Translations under genes and position numbers: made by a program
NCBI RefSeq assembly: GCF_003716325.1
Contig: NZ_RDSR01000009.1
Coordinates: 1-64,000, forward strand
Length of the DNA stretch: 64,000 nt
DNA from: Cryobacterium tepidiphilum
GTDB lineage: Bacteria; Actinomycetota; Actinomycetes; Actinomycetales; Microbacteriaceae
Reading direction: 5' to 3'
The notes under the pieces: model-generated
The model's input: only the letters and a program-made list of their open reading frames with translations
Databases searched by the model: none
Told to the model about the DNA's origin: nothing
Shown: positions 8,641-17,474 of the stretch, in pieces
Layout: each line of letters starts with the position of its first letter
Numbering within the stretch: position 1 is the stretch's first letter

Positions 8641-10179
8641 TTGACGATGCGAGCAGCAGCCAGCGCGGACACGGCCGAGCCGGTGCGCGCCGGACGGCGG
8701 CAGTGGGCGGCCCTGGCGGTGCTCATGCTTCCCGTGGTGCTCGTCTCGGTCGACAACACGGTGCTGAACTTCGCCCTCCCGGCCATCTCGAAGGCGCTGG
8801 AACCGAGCGGGGTCGCGCTGCTGTGGATCATCGACGTCTACCCCCTCGTGCTCGCCGCGCTCCTGGTCACCATGGGCGCGCTCGCCGACCGCATCGGCCG
8901 GCGCCGCCTGCTCCTGATCGGCTCCGTGGGCTTCGTCGGCCTCTCGGTGCTCGCCGCCTTCGCGCCGACCGCCGGCATGCTGATCCTCACCCGTGCCGCC
9001 CTGGGATTTTTCGGCGCGATGCTCATGCCCTCGACACTGTCGCTGCTGCGCTCCATCTTCGTGAACCGCGACCAGCGGCGGATGGCGATCGCCATCTGGG
9101 CGGCCGGGTTCGCGGCGGGATCGGCGCTCGGCCCCATCGTCGGCGGCCTGCTCCTGGCCCACTTCTGGTGGGGTTCCGTCTTCCTGATCGCGGTGCCGGT
9201 TCTCGTGCCGCTGCTGGTTCTCGTGCCGATCCTCATTCCGGAGTCGCGGGACCCCCGGCCGGGCCCGGTCGACCTCCCCAGCATCGTGCTCTCGCTCCTG
9301 GCCCTGGGCTCGCTCGTATACGGCATCAAGTCGCTCGCCGGCGCCGCCACCCCGCTCGTCGGAGCCGTCGCCGTCGTCATCGGCGTGATCGCGGGCGCCC
9401 TGTTCGTGCGGCGGCAGCTGCGCCGGTCCATCCCGATGCTCGACGTCCGGCTCTTCGGCCGGCCGGCGTTCACGGGCGCGGTGCTCGTGAACCTGCTCAG
9501 CGTGATCGCCCTGGTCGGCGGCCTGTTCTTCGTCTCCCAGCACCTCCAACTGGTGCTGGGGCAGGCACCGGTGGCGGCGGCGCTGGCCCTGCTGCCGGGA
9601 CTCGTCGCCATGATCATTGCGGGCCTCGTCGTGGTGCCGATCGCGCGCCGCGTTCGACCGGGCATCGTCGTGCCCGTCGGACTGATGCTGTCGGCTGCCG
9701 GCTACGCCATGATCGCGGTTCTCGGGCAGCGTTTGTCGGTCGAAGCGTTCATCGTCGCGTTCGTGGCGCTCGGTGTCGGCATCGGCGCGGCCGAGACGGT
9801 GTCGAACGAACTGATCATCGCCACGGCGCCCCCCGACAAGGCCGGGGCGGCGTCCGCCGTCTCGGAGACGGCGTACGAGCTCGGGGCGGTGCTCGGCACC
9901 GCCATTCTCGGCACGATCATCACGGCGAGCTACCGGGCTGCGGTGGTGCTGCCGGCCGGGCTCACCACGCGGCAGGAGGCCGCAGCGGGGGAGACGATCG
10001 GCGGAGCCGCCGCCGTCGCGGAATCCCTCCCGGGGGCGAAGGCCGAGGCGCTGATGGCGTCGGCCAGGTACGCCTTCGACAGCGGGGTTGCCCTCACCGC
10101 GGGCATCGGCGCGGGCCTCGTGCTCCTGGCCGCCGTGGTGGCGGCGGTCATGCTGCGCCATGAGCGGTCGCACGGGTGA
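8641..10179 (+). CDS. MFS drug-efflux transporter, DHA2 (14-helix) type
   Basis: A 512-residue major facilitator protein. Motif A appears as GALADRIGRRRLL, and the first helix carries the DHA2 signature SVDNTVLNFALPAI. Hydropathy suggests 14 membrane segments. It probably exports a drug, dye or quaternary ammonium compound with proton antiport. The TTG at 8641 is six bases from AAGGAG; an ATG at 8647 is an alternative. It is repressed in all likelihood by the divergent TetR protein. The 3' end overlaps pabB by four bases (GTGA), a surprising coupling of efflux and folate genes. Confidence 0.88.
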   Translation: MTMRAAASADTAEPVRAGRRQWAALAVLMLPVVLVSVDNTVLNFALPAISKALEPSGVALLWIIDVYPLVLAALLVTMGALADRIGRRRLLLIGSVGFVGLSVLAAFAPTAGMLILTRAALGFFGAMLMPSTLSLLRSIFVNRDQRRMAIAIWAAGFAAGSALGPIVGGLLLAHFWWGSVFLIAVPVLVPLLVLVPILIPESRDPRPGPVDLPSIVLSLLALGSLVYGIKSLAGAATPLVGAVAVVIGVIAGALFVRRQLRRSIPMLDVRLFGRPAFTGAVLVNLLSVIALVGGLFFVSQHLQLVLGQAPVAAALALLPGLVAMIIAGLVVVPIARRVRPGIVVPVGLMLSAAGYAMIAVLGQRLSVEAFIVAFVALGVGIGAAETVSNELIIATAPPDKAGAASAVSETAYELGAVLGTAILGTIITASYRAAVVLPAGLTTRQEAAAGETIGGAAAVAESLPGAKAEALMASARYAFDSGVALTAGIGAGLVLLAAVVAAVMLRHERSHG

Positions 10180-11498
10180 CGGGCGGAACGCATCCGCTGG
10201 AGGGCTGGCGCTCACCGGAAGAGGTGATGCTCCGGTTCGGAACCAGTGGCGACGTGGTGTGGGCGGATGCCGGCGACGAGCCGGGCGACGGGCCCAGCAT
10301 CATCGGGTGGGGCGACGCCCTCACCGCCGACGCCCTCGCGCCGGGAGCGGTCGCCGCGGCGCTGCACCTCGTCGAAACCGACCTGGCGGCGGGAACCTCA
10401 CGCCCCTCCCCGCTCGGCTGGTACGGCTGGATCGGGTACGCGTGCGCAGCCCACACCCTCGGCGTAGACCCGCGCACCCTCACGCGGCCGGGCGGAACCG
10501 ACCTCGCGATGCTGAAGGTGCAACGCGCGATCGTCTTCGACCACCGTGCACAACGGGCCCGTCTCGTGTGCGACAGCGATGACGCGACGGATGCCGCCTG
10601 GCGCCGCGAGGTCACCACCTGGTGGAGCTCCGCGGAGCGTGCACCGCTGCTCCCGCCGCCGCCAGTGGGGCGGGCGGCCGCGCGCTGGGCCGACAGCGAC
10701 GCGCGCTACCTCCGTCTGATCGAGGAGTGCCAGCGCGCCATCACCGCCGGCGACGTGTACCAGGCCTGCCTCACGACGGGCGCCGTGGTCGACGGCGTCG
10801 ACGACGACCTGGACGCTTACCGGCGGCTGCGCCGGCACTCGCCGGCGCCCCACGCCGCCTTCCTCCGCATCGGCGGCACGTCCCTCCTCAGCGCCTCGCC
10901 CGAGCGGTTCCTGTCGGCCACTCCGGCGGGACGGCTCGCGACCTCGCCCATCAAGGGAACGCGTCCCCGGGCCGACGACCCGGCGGCCGACCGCCTCGCC
11001 GCCGCCGAGCTCCTGGAGAGCGAGAAGGAACGCGCCGAGAACCTGATGATCGTCGACCTGATGCGCAACGACCTCATGCGCAGCTGCCCACCGGCATCCG
11101 TGGAGGTGACCGAGCTGTTCGCCGTGAAGAGCTACCGCCACGTGCACCAGCTCGTGAGCACGATCGAGGGCGACCTGCGGCCGGGTGTGTCCCCGCTGAC
11201 GGCAGCGCTGGCGTGCTTCCCGCCAGGGTCGATGACGGGCGTGCCCAAACGCCGGGCGGTGCAGCTGCTCGCCGGGCTCGAGGGCGCGCCGCGCGGCGCC
11301 TACGCCGGAGTGGTCGGGCGCTTCGAGTATTCCGGCACGGCGGAGCTCGCCGTGGTCATCCGCACCATCGTCATCGACGGCGGCCGAGCGCGCATCGGCG
11401 CCGGCGGCGGCATCACCGCGCTGTCCGATCCGGCCGCGGAGCTCGCCGAGGTGAAGACGAAGGCCGCGCCCCTGCTCGCGGTGCTCGGCTCCCGCTGA
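10176..11498 (+). CDS. pabB: Aminodeoxychorismate synthase component I
   Basis: A 440-residue chorismate-binding enzyme of folate biosynthesis, making 4-amino-4-deoxychorismate from chorismate and ammonia with a PabA partner that is not in the window. The C-terminal half carries the family signatures SASPERF, ENLMIVDLMRNDL and PGSMTGVPK. The motif PIKGTRPR with Lys260 distinguishes PabB from anthranilate synthase TrpE (PIAGT). The GTG start overlaps the MFS stop. The N-terminal 150 residues are divergent, as is common. Confidence 0.88.
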   Translation: MTGGTHPLEGWRSPEEVMLRFGTSGDVVWADAGDEPGDGPSIIGWGDALTADALAPGAVAAALHLVETDLAAGTSRPSPLGWYGWIGYACAAHTLGVDPRTLTRPGGTDLAMLKVQRAIVFDHRAQRARLVCDSDDATDAAWRREVTTWWSSAERAPLLPPPPVGRAAARWADSDARYLRLIEECQRAITAGDVYQACLTTGAVVDGVDDDLDAYRRLRRHSPAPHAAFLRIGGTSLLSASPERFLSATPAGRLATSPIKGTRPRADDPAADRLAAAELLESEKERAENLMIVDLMRNDLMRSCPPASVEVTELFAVKSYRHVHQLVSTIEGDLRPGVSPLTAALACFPPGSMTGVPKRRAVQLLAGLEGAPRGAYAGVVGRFEYSGTAELAVVIRTIVIDGGRARIGAGGGITALSDPAAELAEVKTKAAPLLAVLGSR

Positions 11499-11544
11499 CC
11501 GCGCGCAGGGGCGCGGCGCCGCGAGCAGGCGACGGCCCGTCGTC

Positions 11545-11616
11545 GCCGAGGCGGACACTTCCGGTCGAGCCGGACAGGCGCACCTGGCCGGCTCGACCGC
11601 ACCTGTCCGTTTCGGC
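11545..11616. terminator. Long palindrome between convergent genes
   Basis: A 72-bp imperfect hairpin with a perfect 11-bp inner stem GGTCGAGCCGG (11563-11573 with 11588-11598) and outer arms that pair as GCCGAnnCGGACA. It lies between the ends of pabB and lacI and probably acts as a bidirectional terminator. Confidence 0.6.
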
Positions 11617-11641
11617 GGTGCGCAGCGGGCGCGACGAGGGT

Positions 11642-12682
11642 TCAGGCGCTGGGCGCGTGGGCGGCGTCGGGCTCGCGAACGACGGATGCGCCGGCGCCGC
11701 GGGCGACGCCGGTCGACTCCCGCACGATGAGCTCGATCGGCACCTGCCGGGTGGCGTCGGGGAGCGGTGCGCGGTCGAACACGATGTCCAGCAGCGCGTC
11801 CACGCTCTTGCGGCCCATCGACATCCGTGGGAAATCGACGGTCGTGAGGTTCGGCCAGACCAGCGTCGAGGCGGGCACGTTGTCGAAGCCGGTGACGCTG
11901 ATGTCGTCGGGCACACGGATGCCCCGGCGGCGCAGGCGGTCCATCAGACCGACGGCGACGAGGTCGTTGAAGGCGACGACGGCAGTGACCCCGCTGGCCA
12001 CGGCGAGATCCGCGGCGTGCACGCCACCGGAGAAGTACGGCGGGAAATTGCCGAGCTCCACGAGCGTGAGGTCGGGGGAGGCGTCGCAGAACGACTTGAG
12101 TGCGGCGGCACGTTCCCGATTGGACCACGACGTCAGTGGGCCGGCCGCGTAGGCGATCTCGCGGTGCCCCAGGGCGACGAGGTGGCGCAGCACCGCCTCG
12201 ACGGCGCCCACGTTGTCGAAGGTGATCGAGGGGATGTCGGGGAGGTTGCGGTTCACGAGCACCAGCGGTCCCTCGGCGGCGAGGTCGCGGATCTCGGCGT
12301 CGGTGCCGCGAGCGGAACAGAGCACCACACCGTCGACCTGCTTGATGAGGCCGTGCACGACCTCGGCCTCGACCGACGGGTCCTCGTCGGTGTCGGCGAT
12401 GAACACCGCGTAGCCGGCCTGGCGTGCGCGGGCCTGCACGCCCTTGCTGATCCGGCCGAAGAACGGGTTCTCCAGGTCGGGAACGACCAGGCCGATGCTG
12501 CCGGTCTTGCCCGTGATCAGGCCGCGGGCGGCCCGGTTGGGCCGGTAGCCCATGGCGCGCGCGGTGTGCTGCACGAGCGTGCGGGTGGCCTCGGCCACCT
12601 GCTCGGGGTTGGCGAGCGCCCGAGACACCGTTGAGATGGAAACGCCGGCTTCCCGCGCAACGTCGCGAATGGTGACCGCCAT
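11642..12682 (-). CDS. LacI family transcriptional regulator
   Basis: A 346-residue LacI/GalR regulator. The N-terminal HTH is typical (TIRDVAREAGVSISTVSRAL) and is followed by the hinge and a periplasmic-binding-protein-like effector domain (GLVVPDLENPFFG; VTGFDNV). The ATG at 12682 is preceded by GAGGAAGG. The longer in-frame extension upstream lies in the promoter region and is not credible. It is divergent from the ABC importer and polyol dehydrogenase genes, so it probably represses them in the absence of a sugar or sugar alcohol. Confidence 0.92.
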   Translation of the reverse strand: MAVTIRDVAREAGVSISTVSRALANPEQVAEATRTLVQHTARAMGYRPNRAARGLITGKTGSIGLVVPDLENPFFGRISKGVQARARQAGYAVFIADTDEDPSVEAEVVHGLIKQVDGVVLCSARGTDAEIRDLAAEGPLVLVNRNLPDIPSITFDNVGAVEAVLRHLVALGHREIAYAAGPLTSWSNRERAAALKSFCDASPDLTLVELGNFPPYFSGGVHAADLAVASGVTAVVAFNDLVAVGLMDRLRRRGIRVPDDISVTGFDNVPASTLVWPNLTTVDFPRMSMGRKSVDALLDIVFDRAPLPDATRQVPIELIVRESTGVARGAGASVVREPDAAHAPSA

Positions 12683-13073
12683 GACGCAGACCTTCCTCGT
12701 TTCGACCTCACCGCGTGTGCGGTCGGACTGACTATAGCCCCGAATCGCCCTCACACTGAAACAAAAATTGCCCGAGTTGCAGAAATTCCATCTCGGAGTG
12801 ATACACGGCCGGCGGCCCCGCTTTCCCGGGGCATAACGGCGGAAAACACCCGACGGGCGGCTAACGTTTCGGTCTCGGTCTTGACGCGTCCTCGACAGCG
12901 TCTTGACGGATCGATGAAAAGGCTTGCAGAATGAACAACAATAAACGGCGCGTCGGGCTCCCGAGGCGTGAGACTGCACAAGGTGGTGTCGATCATGTTC
13001 TCTTCTGACCTCGCCGCCTTGGGTGACACAGCTCAGACATCGCAGTCTGAAACCCAAGAAGAATGGACATAGC
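12683..13073 (+). promoter_or_regulatory. Divergent lacI / ABC importer control region
   Basis: About 390 bp without a gene. A fair promoter for the importer is TTGACG (12903-12908), an 18-bp spacer and CAGAAT (12927-12932), leaving an untranslated leader of roughly 135 bases. A small AACGTT-centred palindrome near 12861-12872 could be the LacI-type operator. Both assignments are from inspection only. Confidence 0.4.
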
Positions 13074-14309
13074 ATGCGAACTCGCAAGAGCACCTATCTC
13101 GCATCCGCTGCCATCGTCGCCGTCGCCGCCATGGCGATGACGGGATGCTCGGCGCCGAACTCCGGGGGAGGGCAAGCGCCGGCAGCGACCAGCGCCAGCG
13201 ACGTGCCCGACAAGCCCTCGAAGCCGGTCACCCTCAACATCCTCGACGTCGCCGGCAACCAGAAGCTCACCGGGCCCATGGTCGACGCGTTCGTCAAGGA
13301 GCACCCCGACATCATCTCGTCGGTGACGTGGGAGAGCGCCGGAGCCCCCGACCTTGTGGGCACCATCAAGCCGCAGGTCGACAGCGGCAACCTGTCGGTC
13401 GACATGGTCCTCACCGGCAACGACGGCCTCTCCGCCGGCATCAGCCAGAACCTCTGGGTGCCCATCGTCAAGGACTACAGCGACCGGCTCTCCAACATGG
13501 ACAACTACATCGAACCGGCTGCCAAGATGCAGGAGCTGGCCGGTGACTTCGGCGTCGTCGTCACCTACTACCCCTCCGGTCCGCTGCTGCAGTACAACCC
13601 GGACGTCGTCAAGGACGTGCCGAGCACGCCCGACGAGCTGATGGCGTGGGCCAAGGCGCACCCCGGCAAGTTCGGCTATGCCCGCCCCGCCAACTCCGGC
13701 CCCGGCCGCACCTTCATGATGGGCCTGCCCTACATGCTGGGCGACAAGGACCCGAGCGACCCCGAGAACGGCTGGGACAAGACCTGGGCGTTCCTGAAGG
13801 AGATCGGCACGACGATCAACAACTACCCGACCGGAACCGGTCAGGTCATCTCGAACATGGCCGACGGCTCGTGGGCGCTCATCCCGACCACCACGGGCTG
13901 GGACATCGAGCCCCGCGCCACCGGCACGGAGCCCGCGTCGATCGAGGCCGCCCCGTTCGACGACTTCACCTGGGTGACGGATGCCCACTACGCGGTCATC
14001 CCGAAGGGCCAGTCGGCAGACAAGATCTCCGCCATCCTGCTCCTGCTCCAGGACATCCTGACGCCGGAACAGAACGCCAAGGCGTACGACCACGGCTACT
14101 TCTACCCCGGCCCGGCCGTTGAGGGCGCGACCCTCGACAAGGCGCCGCAGGAGAGCCAGGACACCATCAAGAAGTTCGGCCGCGACTGGTACGACGACCT
14201 CATCGAGAAGATGCCCAAGGCCACGCCGCTCGCACCGGACAAGCTCGTGAAGGCATTCGACATCTGGGACCGCGAAGTCGGTTCCGGCAAGTTCCAGGAG
14301 AAGAAGTAA
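13074..14309 (+). CDS. ABC transporter substrate-binding lipoprotein
   Basis: A 411-residue extracellular solute-binding protein. It has a lipoprotein signal peptide (basic MRTRK start, hydrophobic core, lipobox ending MTGC at about residue 24) and a mature part of the PotD/spermidine-type or sugar-type class 2 fold. It should capture the substrate at the outer membrane face and deliver it to the two permeases encoded downstream. The start at 13074 gives a correct signal peptide. It is the first gene of a tight operon with ATPase, two permeases and a mannitol-dehydrogenase family enzyme, so a sugar alcohol or sugar acid is the likely ligand. Confidence 0.85.
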   Translation: MRTRKSTYLASAAIVAVAAMAMTGCSAPNSGGGQAPAATSASDVPDKPSKPVTLNILDVAGNQKLTGPMVDAFVKEHPDIISSVTWESAGAPDLVGTIKPQVDSGNLSVDMVLTGNDGLSAGISQNLWVPIVKDYSDRLSNMDNYIEPAAKMQELAGDFGVVVTYYPSGPLLQYNPDVVKDVPSTPDELMAWAKAHPGKFGYARPANSGPGRTFMMGLPYMLGDKDPSDPENGWDKTWAFLKEIGTTINNYPTGTGQVISNMADGSWALIPTTTGWDIEPRATGTEPASIEAAPFDDFTWVTDAHYAVIPKGQSADKISAILLLLQDILTPEQNAKAYDHGYFYPGPAVEGATLDKAPQESQDTIKKFGRDWYDDLIEKMPKATPLAPDKLVKAFDIWDREVGSGKFQEKK

Positions 14310-14313
14310 CACT

Positions 14314-15459
14314 ATGTCCCTTACGGCTAGCGCTTTTGACACCCTTGAACTGAAGGACGTCGGACGCAGTTTCGGTGGTCGGGAAGCGTTGGCCGACCTC
14401 AACCTGACGATCCGGGCAGGGGAGTTCATCGCCCTGCTCGGACCGTCGGGTTGCGGTAAGTCGACCGCGCTCAATTGCCTCGCCGGCCTGCTGCCGCTGA
14501 CGCACGGCGAGATCCTCATCGACGGCAAGCGGATCGACGTGCTCCCCTCCGAGAAGCGCGACTTCGGCATGGTGTTCCAGAACTACGCCCTGTTCCCGCA
14601 CCTGTCCGTCGCCAAGAACGTTGCCTTCGGGCTCGAGGTTCGCGGCGTCGCGAAGGCGGAGATCAAGCGTCGCGTGAGCGAGGCGATCGCCCTGGTGAAG
14701 CTCGAGGAACACGCCAAGAAGCTTCCCGGTCAGCTTTCCGGCGGCCAGCAGCAGCGTGTCGCGATCGCCCGCGCGGTCGTGCTCGAACCGCGGATCGTGC
14801 TGATGGACGAGCCACTGTCGAACCTGGATGCCAAGCTGCGTCTGGACATGCGCACCGAGATCCGTCGCCTGCACCAGTCGCTCGGCCTCACCACCGTCTA
14901 CGTCACGCACGACCAGGAGGAGGCGCTCTCGCTCGCCGACCGCCTCGTCGTGCTGCGCGAGGGCCGCGTGCAGCAGATCGGCACGCCCACCGAGCTGCAC
15001 AACAACCCGGCCAACTGGCACGTCGCAGACTTCATGGGCTACCGGAACCTGCTCGACATGGAGCTGACCGAGGTCTCCGGCAGCGAGGCGCGGGTGAGCG
15101 GGCACGGGCTGTCGCTGGCCGCCACCCTCGCCCAGCCCGCCAAGCCCGGCGACACCGTGCGCATGGCCATGCGCCCGCACGACCTGAACGTCGTGAACGA
15201 CCACACCGTGACCACCGGGCGCAACGTGTTCACCGCCACGGTGGGCGTGGTGGAGTACCAGGGCCGCGAGTTCGCGGTGGAGGTCACCACCTCAACCGGG
15301 CAGCGCCTGTTCGTGCACGCCGAGACCGCGCCCCGCGTGGGCGAGGAGGTCACCCTCGTGCTCGACCCGGCGCGCGCCCTCGTCTACCAGCAGAACCTCG
15401 ACGCCGGTGTCAGCGAGGAAGAGCGCGAGCACCAGGAGCTCGCCGAGGTCGGATCATGA
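14314..15459 (+). CDS. ABC transporter ATP-binding protein
   Basis: A 381-residue importer ATPase that powers uptake through the adjacent permeases. Walker [10 protein letters not shown] is at 43-51, the Q-loop Gln at 90, signature LSGGQQQR at 142-149, Walker B IVLMDEP with Glu167, and switch His200 in [14 protein letters not shown]-type C-terminal domain occupies about 240-370, as in PotA/MalK-class subunits. It begins four bases after the binding protein and its stop overlaps the first permease (ATGA). Confidence 0.92.
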   Translation: MSLTASAFDTLELKDVGRSFGGREALADLNLTIRAGEFIALLGPSGCGKSTALNCLAGLLPLTHGEILIDGKRIDVLPSEKRDFGMVFQNYALFPHLSVAKNVAFGLEVRGVAKAEIKRRVSEAIALVKLEEHAKKLPGQLSGGQQQRVAIARAVVLEPRIVLMDEPLSNLDAKLRLDMRTEIRRLHQSLGLTTVYVTHDQEEALSLADRLVVLREGRVQQIGTPTELHNNPANWHVADFMGYRNLLDMELTEVSGSEARVSGHGLSLAATLAQPAKPGDTVRMAMRPHDLNVVNDHTVTTGRNVFTATVGVVEYQGREFAVEVTTSTGQRLFVHAETAPRVGEEVTLVLDPARALVYQQNLDAGVSEEEREHQELAEVGS

Positions 15460-16400
15460 CCGCGATCACCGAGACGCACCGCCCGAACCTGCCCAAGGGC
15501 ACCTCGACGGCGAGCCGGGCGCACCGGCTTGCCGAGCGCGGGGTGGACACCAAGCTGCTCATGCTGCTGCCGGCGATCGTCTTCGCGCTGGTGCTGTTCG
15601 TCTACCCCTTCTCGTACGGCATCGGGCTCACCTTCCAGCCGCTGCCGGAGATCCAGGACAAGTTCGGCGGCGGCATCTTCGCCAACTACGTCGCCTTCTT
15701 CAAGGACCCGTTCATCTTCGACTCCGTGTGGATCACCATGCGGCTCGCGTTGCCGGTGGCCCTGTTCAACGTCATCGTCTCCATTCCGATCGCGTTCAAG
15801 CTGCGCCACAAGTTCCGCGGCAAGCGGTTCATGTCGACGCTGCTGGTGCTGCCGATCACGCTCGGCACCGTGCTCACGGCGCAGGGCCTGCTGATCTTCG
15901 CGGGCCGGCAGGGCTGGCTCAACCGGTTCCTCATGGAGACCGGGATCATCTCCTCGCCGCTGCCGCTCGTGAACAACTACCTCGGCGTGGTGTTCTCGCT
16001 CGTCATCTCCGGGTTCCCGTTCGCCTACCTGCTGATCTCCTCGTACCTGTCGGGCATCGATCCGTCGCTCGAGGCGGCGGCCAAGACGCTCGGCGCCAAC
16101 TGGAAGCAGCGCTTCACGAAGGTGACCCTGCCGCTCCTGGCGCCGGGACTGGCGACCACGTTCATCCTGACCTTCGTGCTCGCGTTCAGCGTGTTCCCGT
16201 CGGCACGGCTCGTCGGTGATCCGCTCGGCGGCACCCGCGTCATGGCGCTGATGGCCTATCGCTCGTTCGCCGAGCAGATCAACTACAGCATGGCATCCAC
16301 CATCGCCATCATGATGGGCGTCGTCGAGCTGATCGTCATCGCCATCGTCCTTCTCGGGCGTTCGTTCCTCTATAAGGGGTCAACCGGAGGGAAGGGCTGA
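15456..16400 (+). CDS. ABC transporter permease (PotB-like)
   Basis: A 314-residue inner-membrane permease with about six helices and the EAA loop ([16 protein letters not shown], about 205-220) that contacts the ATPase. The ATG at 15456 overlaps the ATPase stop. The frame upstream of it is a shadow of the ATPase gene. The large soluble segment after helix 1 resembles PotB/PotH-class permeases rather than MalF. Confidence 0.9.
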   Translation: MTAITETHRPNLPKGTSTASRAHRLAERGVDTKLLMLLPAIVFALVLFVYPFSYGIGLTFQPLPEIQDKFGGGIFANYVAFFKDPFIFDSVWITMRLALPVALFNVIVSIPIAFKLRHKFRGKRFMSTLLVLPITLGTVLTAQGLLIFAGRQGWLNRFLMETGIISSPLPLVNNYLGVVFSLVISGFPFAYLLISSYLSGIDPSLEAAAKTLGANWKQRFTKVTLPLLAPGLATTFILTFVLAFSVFPSARLVGDPLGGTRVMALMAYRSFAEQINYSMASTIAIMMGVVELIVIAIVLLGRSFLYKGSTGGKG

Positions 16401-17326
16401 TGTCGAGCCACACTGCACAGCACGACGCCGCCGCGACGGAAGTCGTGAACATCGCCGAGAACCGCAACCGCGGCAAGCTGCCCCCGGGCGAGAAGCCGCT
16501 GGTCGCCTCACCGGGCACCTGGTTCGTGTGGGCGGGCGTCGCGGTCTTCTTCATCTTCCTGTTCGGGATCATCTCCAGTGTCGTCGTCGACTCCTTCGGC
16601 AAGGGCTGGTTCACGACCTGGCTGCCGCAGGAGTTCACGGTCAGCTGGTACCAGAGCGCCTGGACCCGGTTCGACCTCACCCACATCCTCGGGGTGACGC
16701 TCGTCGTCGCCTTCGTGGTCGTGGTCGTGTCGATCCTGGTCGGGGTGCCGGCGGCGTACATGCTCGCCCGGCGGAACTTCCCGTTGAAGCGGCTCGTCAT
16801 GGTGCTGTTCCTGCTGCCGATCCTGATCCCGCCGATCACCTTCGGCATCCCGCTGGCGACCGTGATGTACAACTTCGGCCTCGGCCGCACGCTCATCGCC
16901 GTGATCCTCGTGAACCTGGTGCCCTCGATCCCGTTCGTCATCATCACGATGACGCCGTTCATCGAGCAGATCAACCCGTCGATCGAGAACGCGGCACGCA
17001 TGTGCGGCGCGAGCATGCGGCAGGTCTTCGTGCGGGTGCTCACGCCGCTCCTGATTCCCGGCATCCTGGCCGCCGGCATCCTGATCCTGGTGCGCACGGT
17101 GGGCATGTTCGAGCTGACGTTCCTCGTCTCCGGACCGCAGTCCGACACGCTCGTGGTGGCGATCTACCGGGCGATGACGAGCGCCGGCGGGTCGGAGGCG
17201 CGCGCCCTCGTCTCGTCGATGGGCGTGATCTACACGGCCATGATGCTCATCATCCTGATCATCGCCCTGCGGTTCATCAACCCCACCCAGCTGGTCGCCC
17301 AGGTGAAGGAGTCGCGCGAGGACTAG
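16400..17326 (+). CDS. ABC transporter permease (PotC-like)
   Basis: A 308-residue permease with six predicted helices and an EAA-type loop (IENAARMCGASMRQVF). It forms the heterodimer partner of the preceding permease. The start codon shares one base with the previous stop (TGATG). The N-terminal 50 residues are soluble and Lys/Arg-rich, probably cytoplasmic. Confidence 0.9.
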   Translation: MSSHTAQHDAAATEVVNIAENRNRGKLPPGEKPLVASPGTWFVWAGVAVFFIFLFGIISSVVVDSFGKGWFTTWLPQEFTVSWYQSAWTRFDLTHILGVTLVVAFVVVVVSILVGVPAAYMLARRNFPLKRLVMVLFLLPILIPPITFGIPLATVMYNFGLGRTLIAVILVNLVPSIPFVIITMTPFIEQINPSIENAARMCGASMRQVFVRVLTPLLIPGILAAGILILVRTVGMFELTFLVSGPQSDTLVVAIYRAMTSAGGSEARALVSSMGVIYTAMMLIILIIALRFINPTQLVAQVKESRED

Positions 17327-17360
17327 CCCCGCGCCTTGCCGTCGCCACGCGGCCGGGCAC

Positions 17361-17438
17361 CGAAAACAGGACGATCTGTCCGTATGTCGTCGAAAACAGG
17401 ACGACTGCGCGCCAGACGGGTATCGCTTCCTGTTTTCG
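17361..17438. repeat. Repeated CGAAAACAGGA sites between permease and dehydrogenase
   Basis: Two direct copies of CGAAAACAGGACGA (17361-17374 and 17391-17404, 30 bp apart) and one inverted copy TCCTGTTTTCG (17428-17438). The second and third can pair as an 11-bp stem. The set could be an operator array, a processing hairpin, or a REP-type element in the operon gap. Confidence 0.5.
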
Positions 17439-17474
17439 CTACCCGCATCACCGAACTACCCATTGGAGTCACGC

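Noticed and set aside
7996..10215. 739-codon - strand frame spanning tetR and the MFS gene
   Set aside because: Only the 7996-8598 part is the TetR gene. The remainder is the reverse complement of the MFS coding sequence, dominated by Arg, His and Glu.
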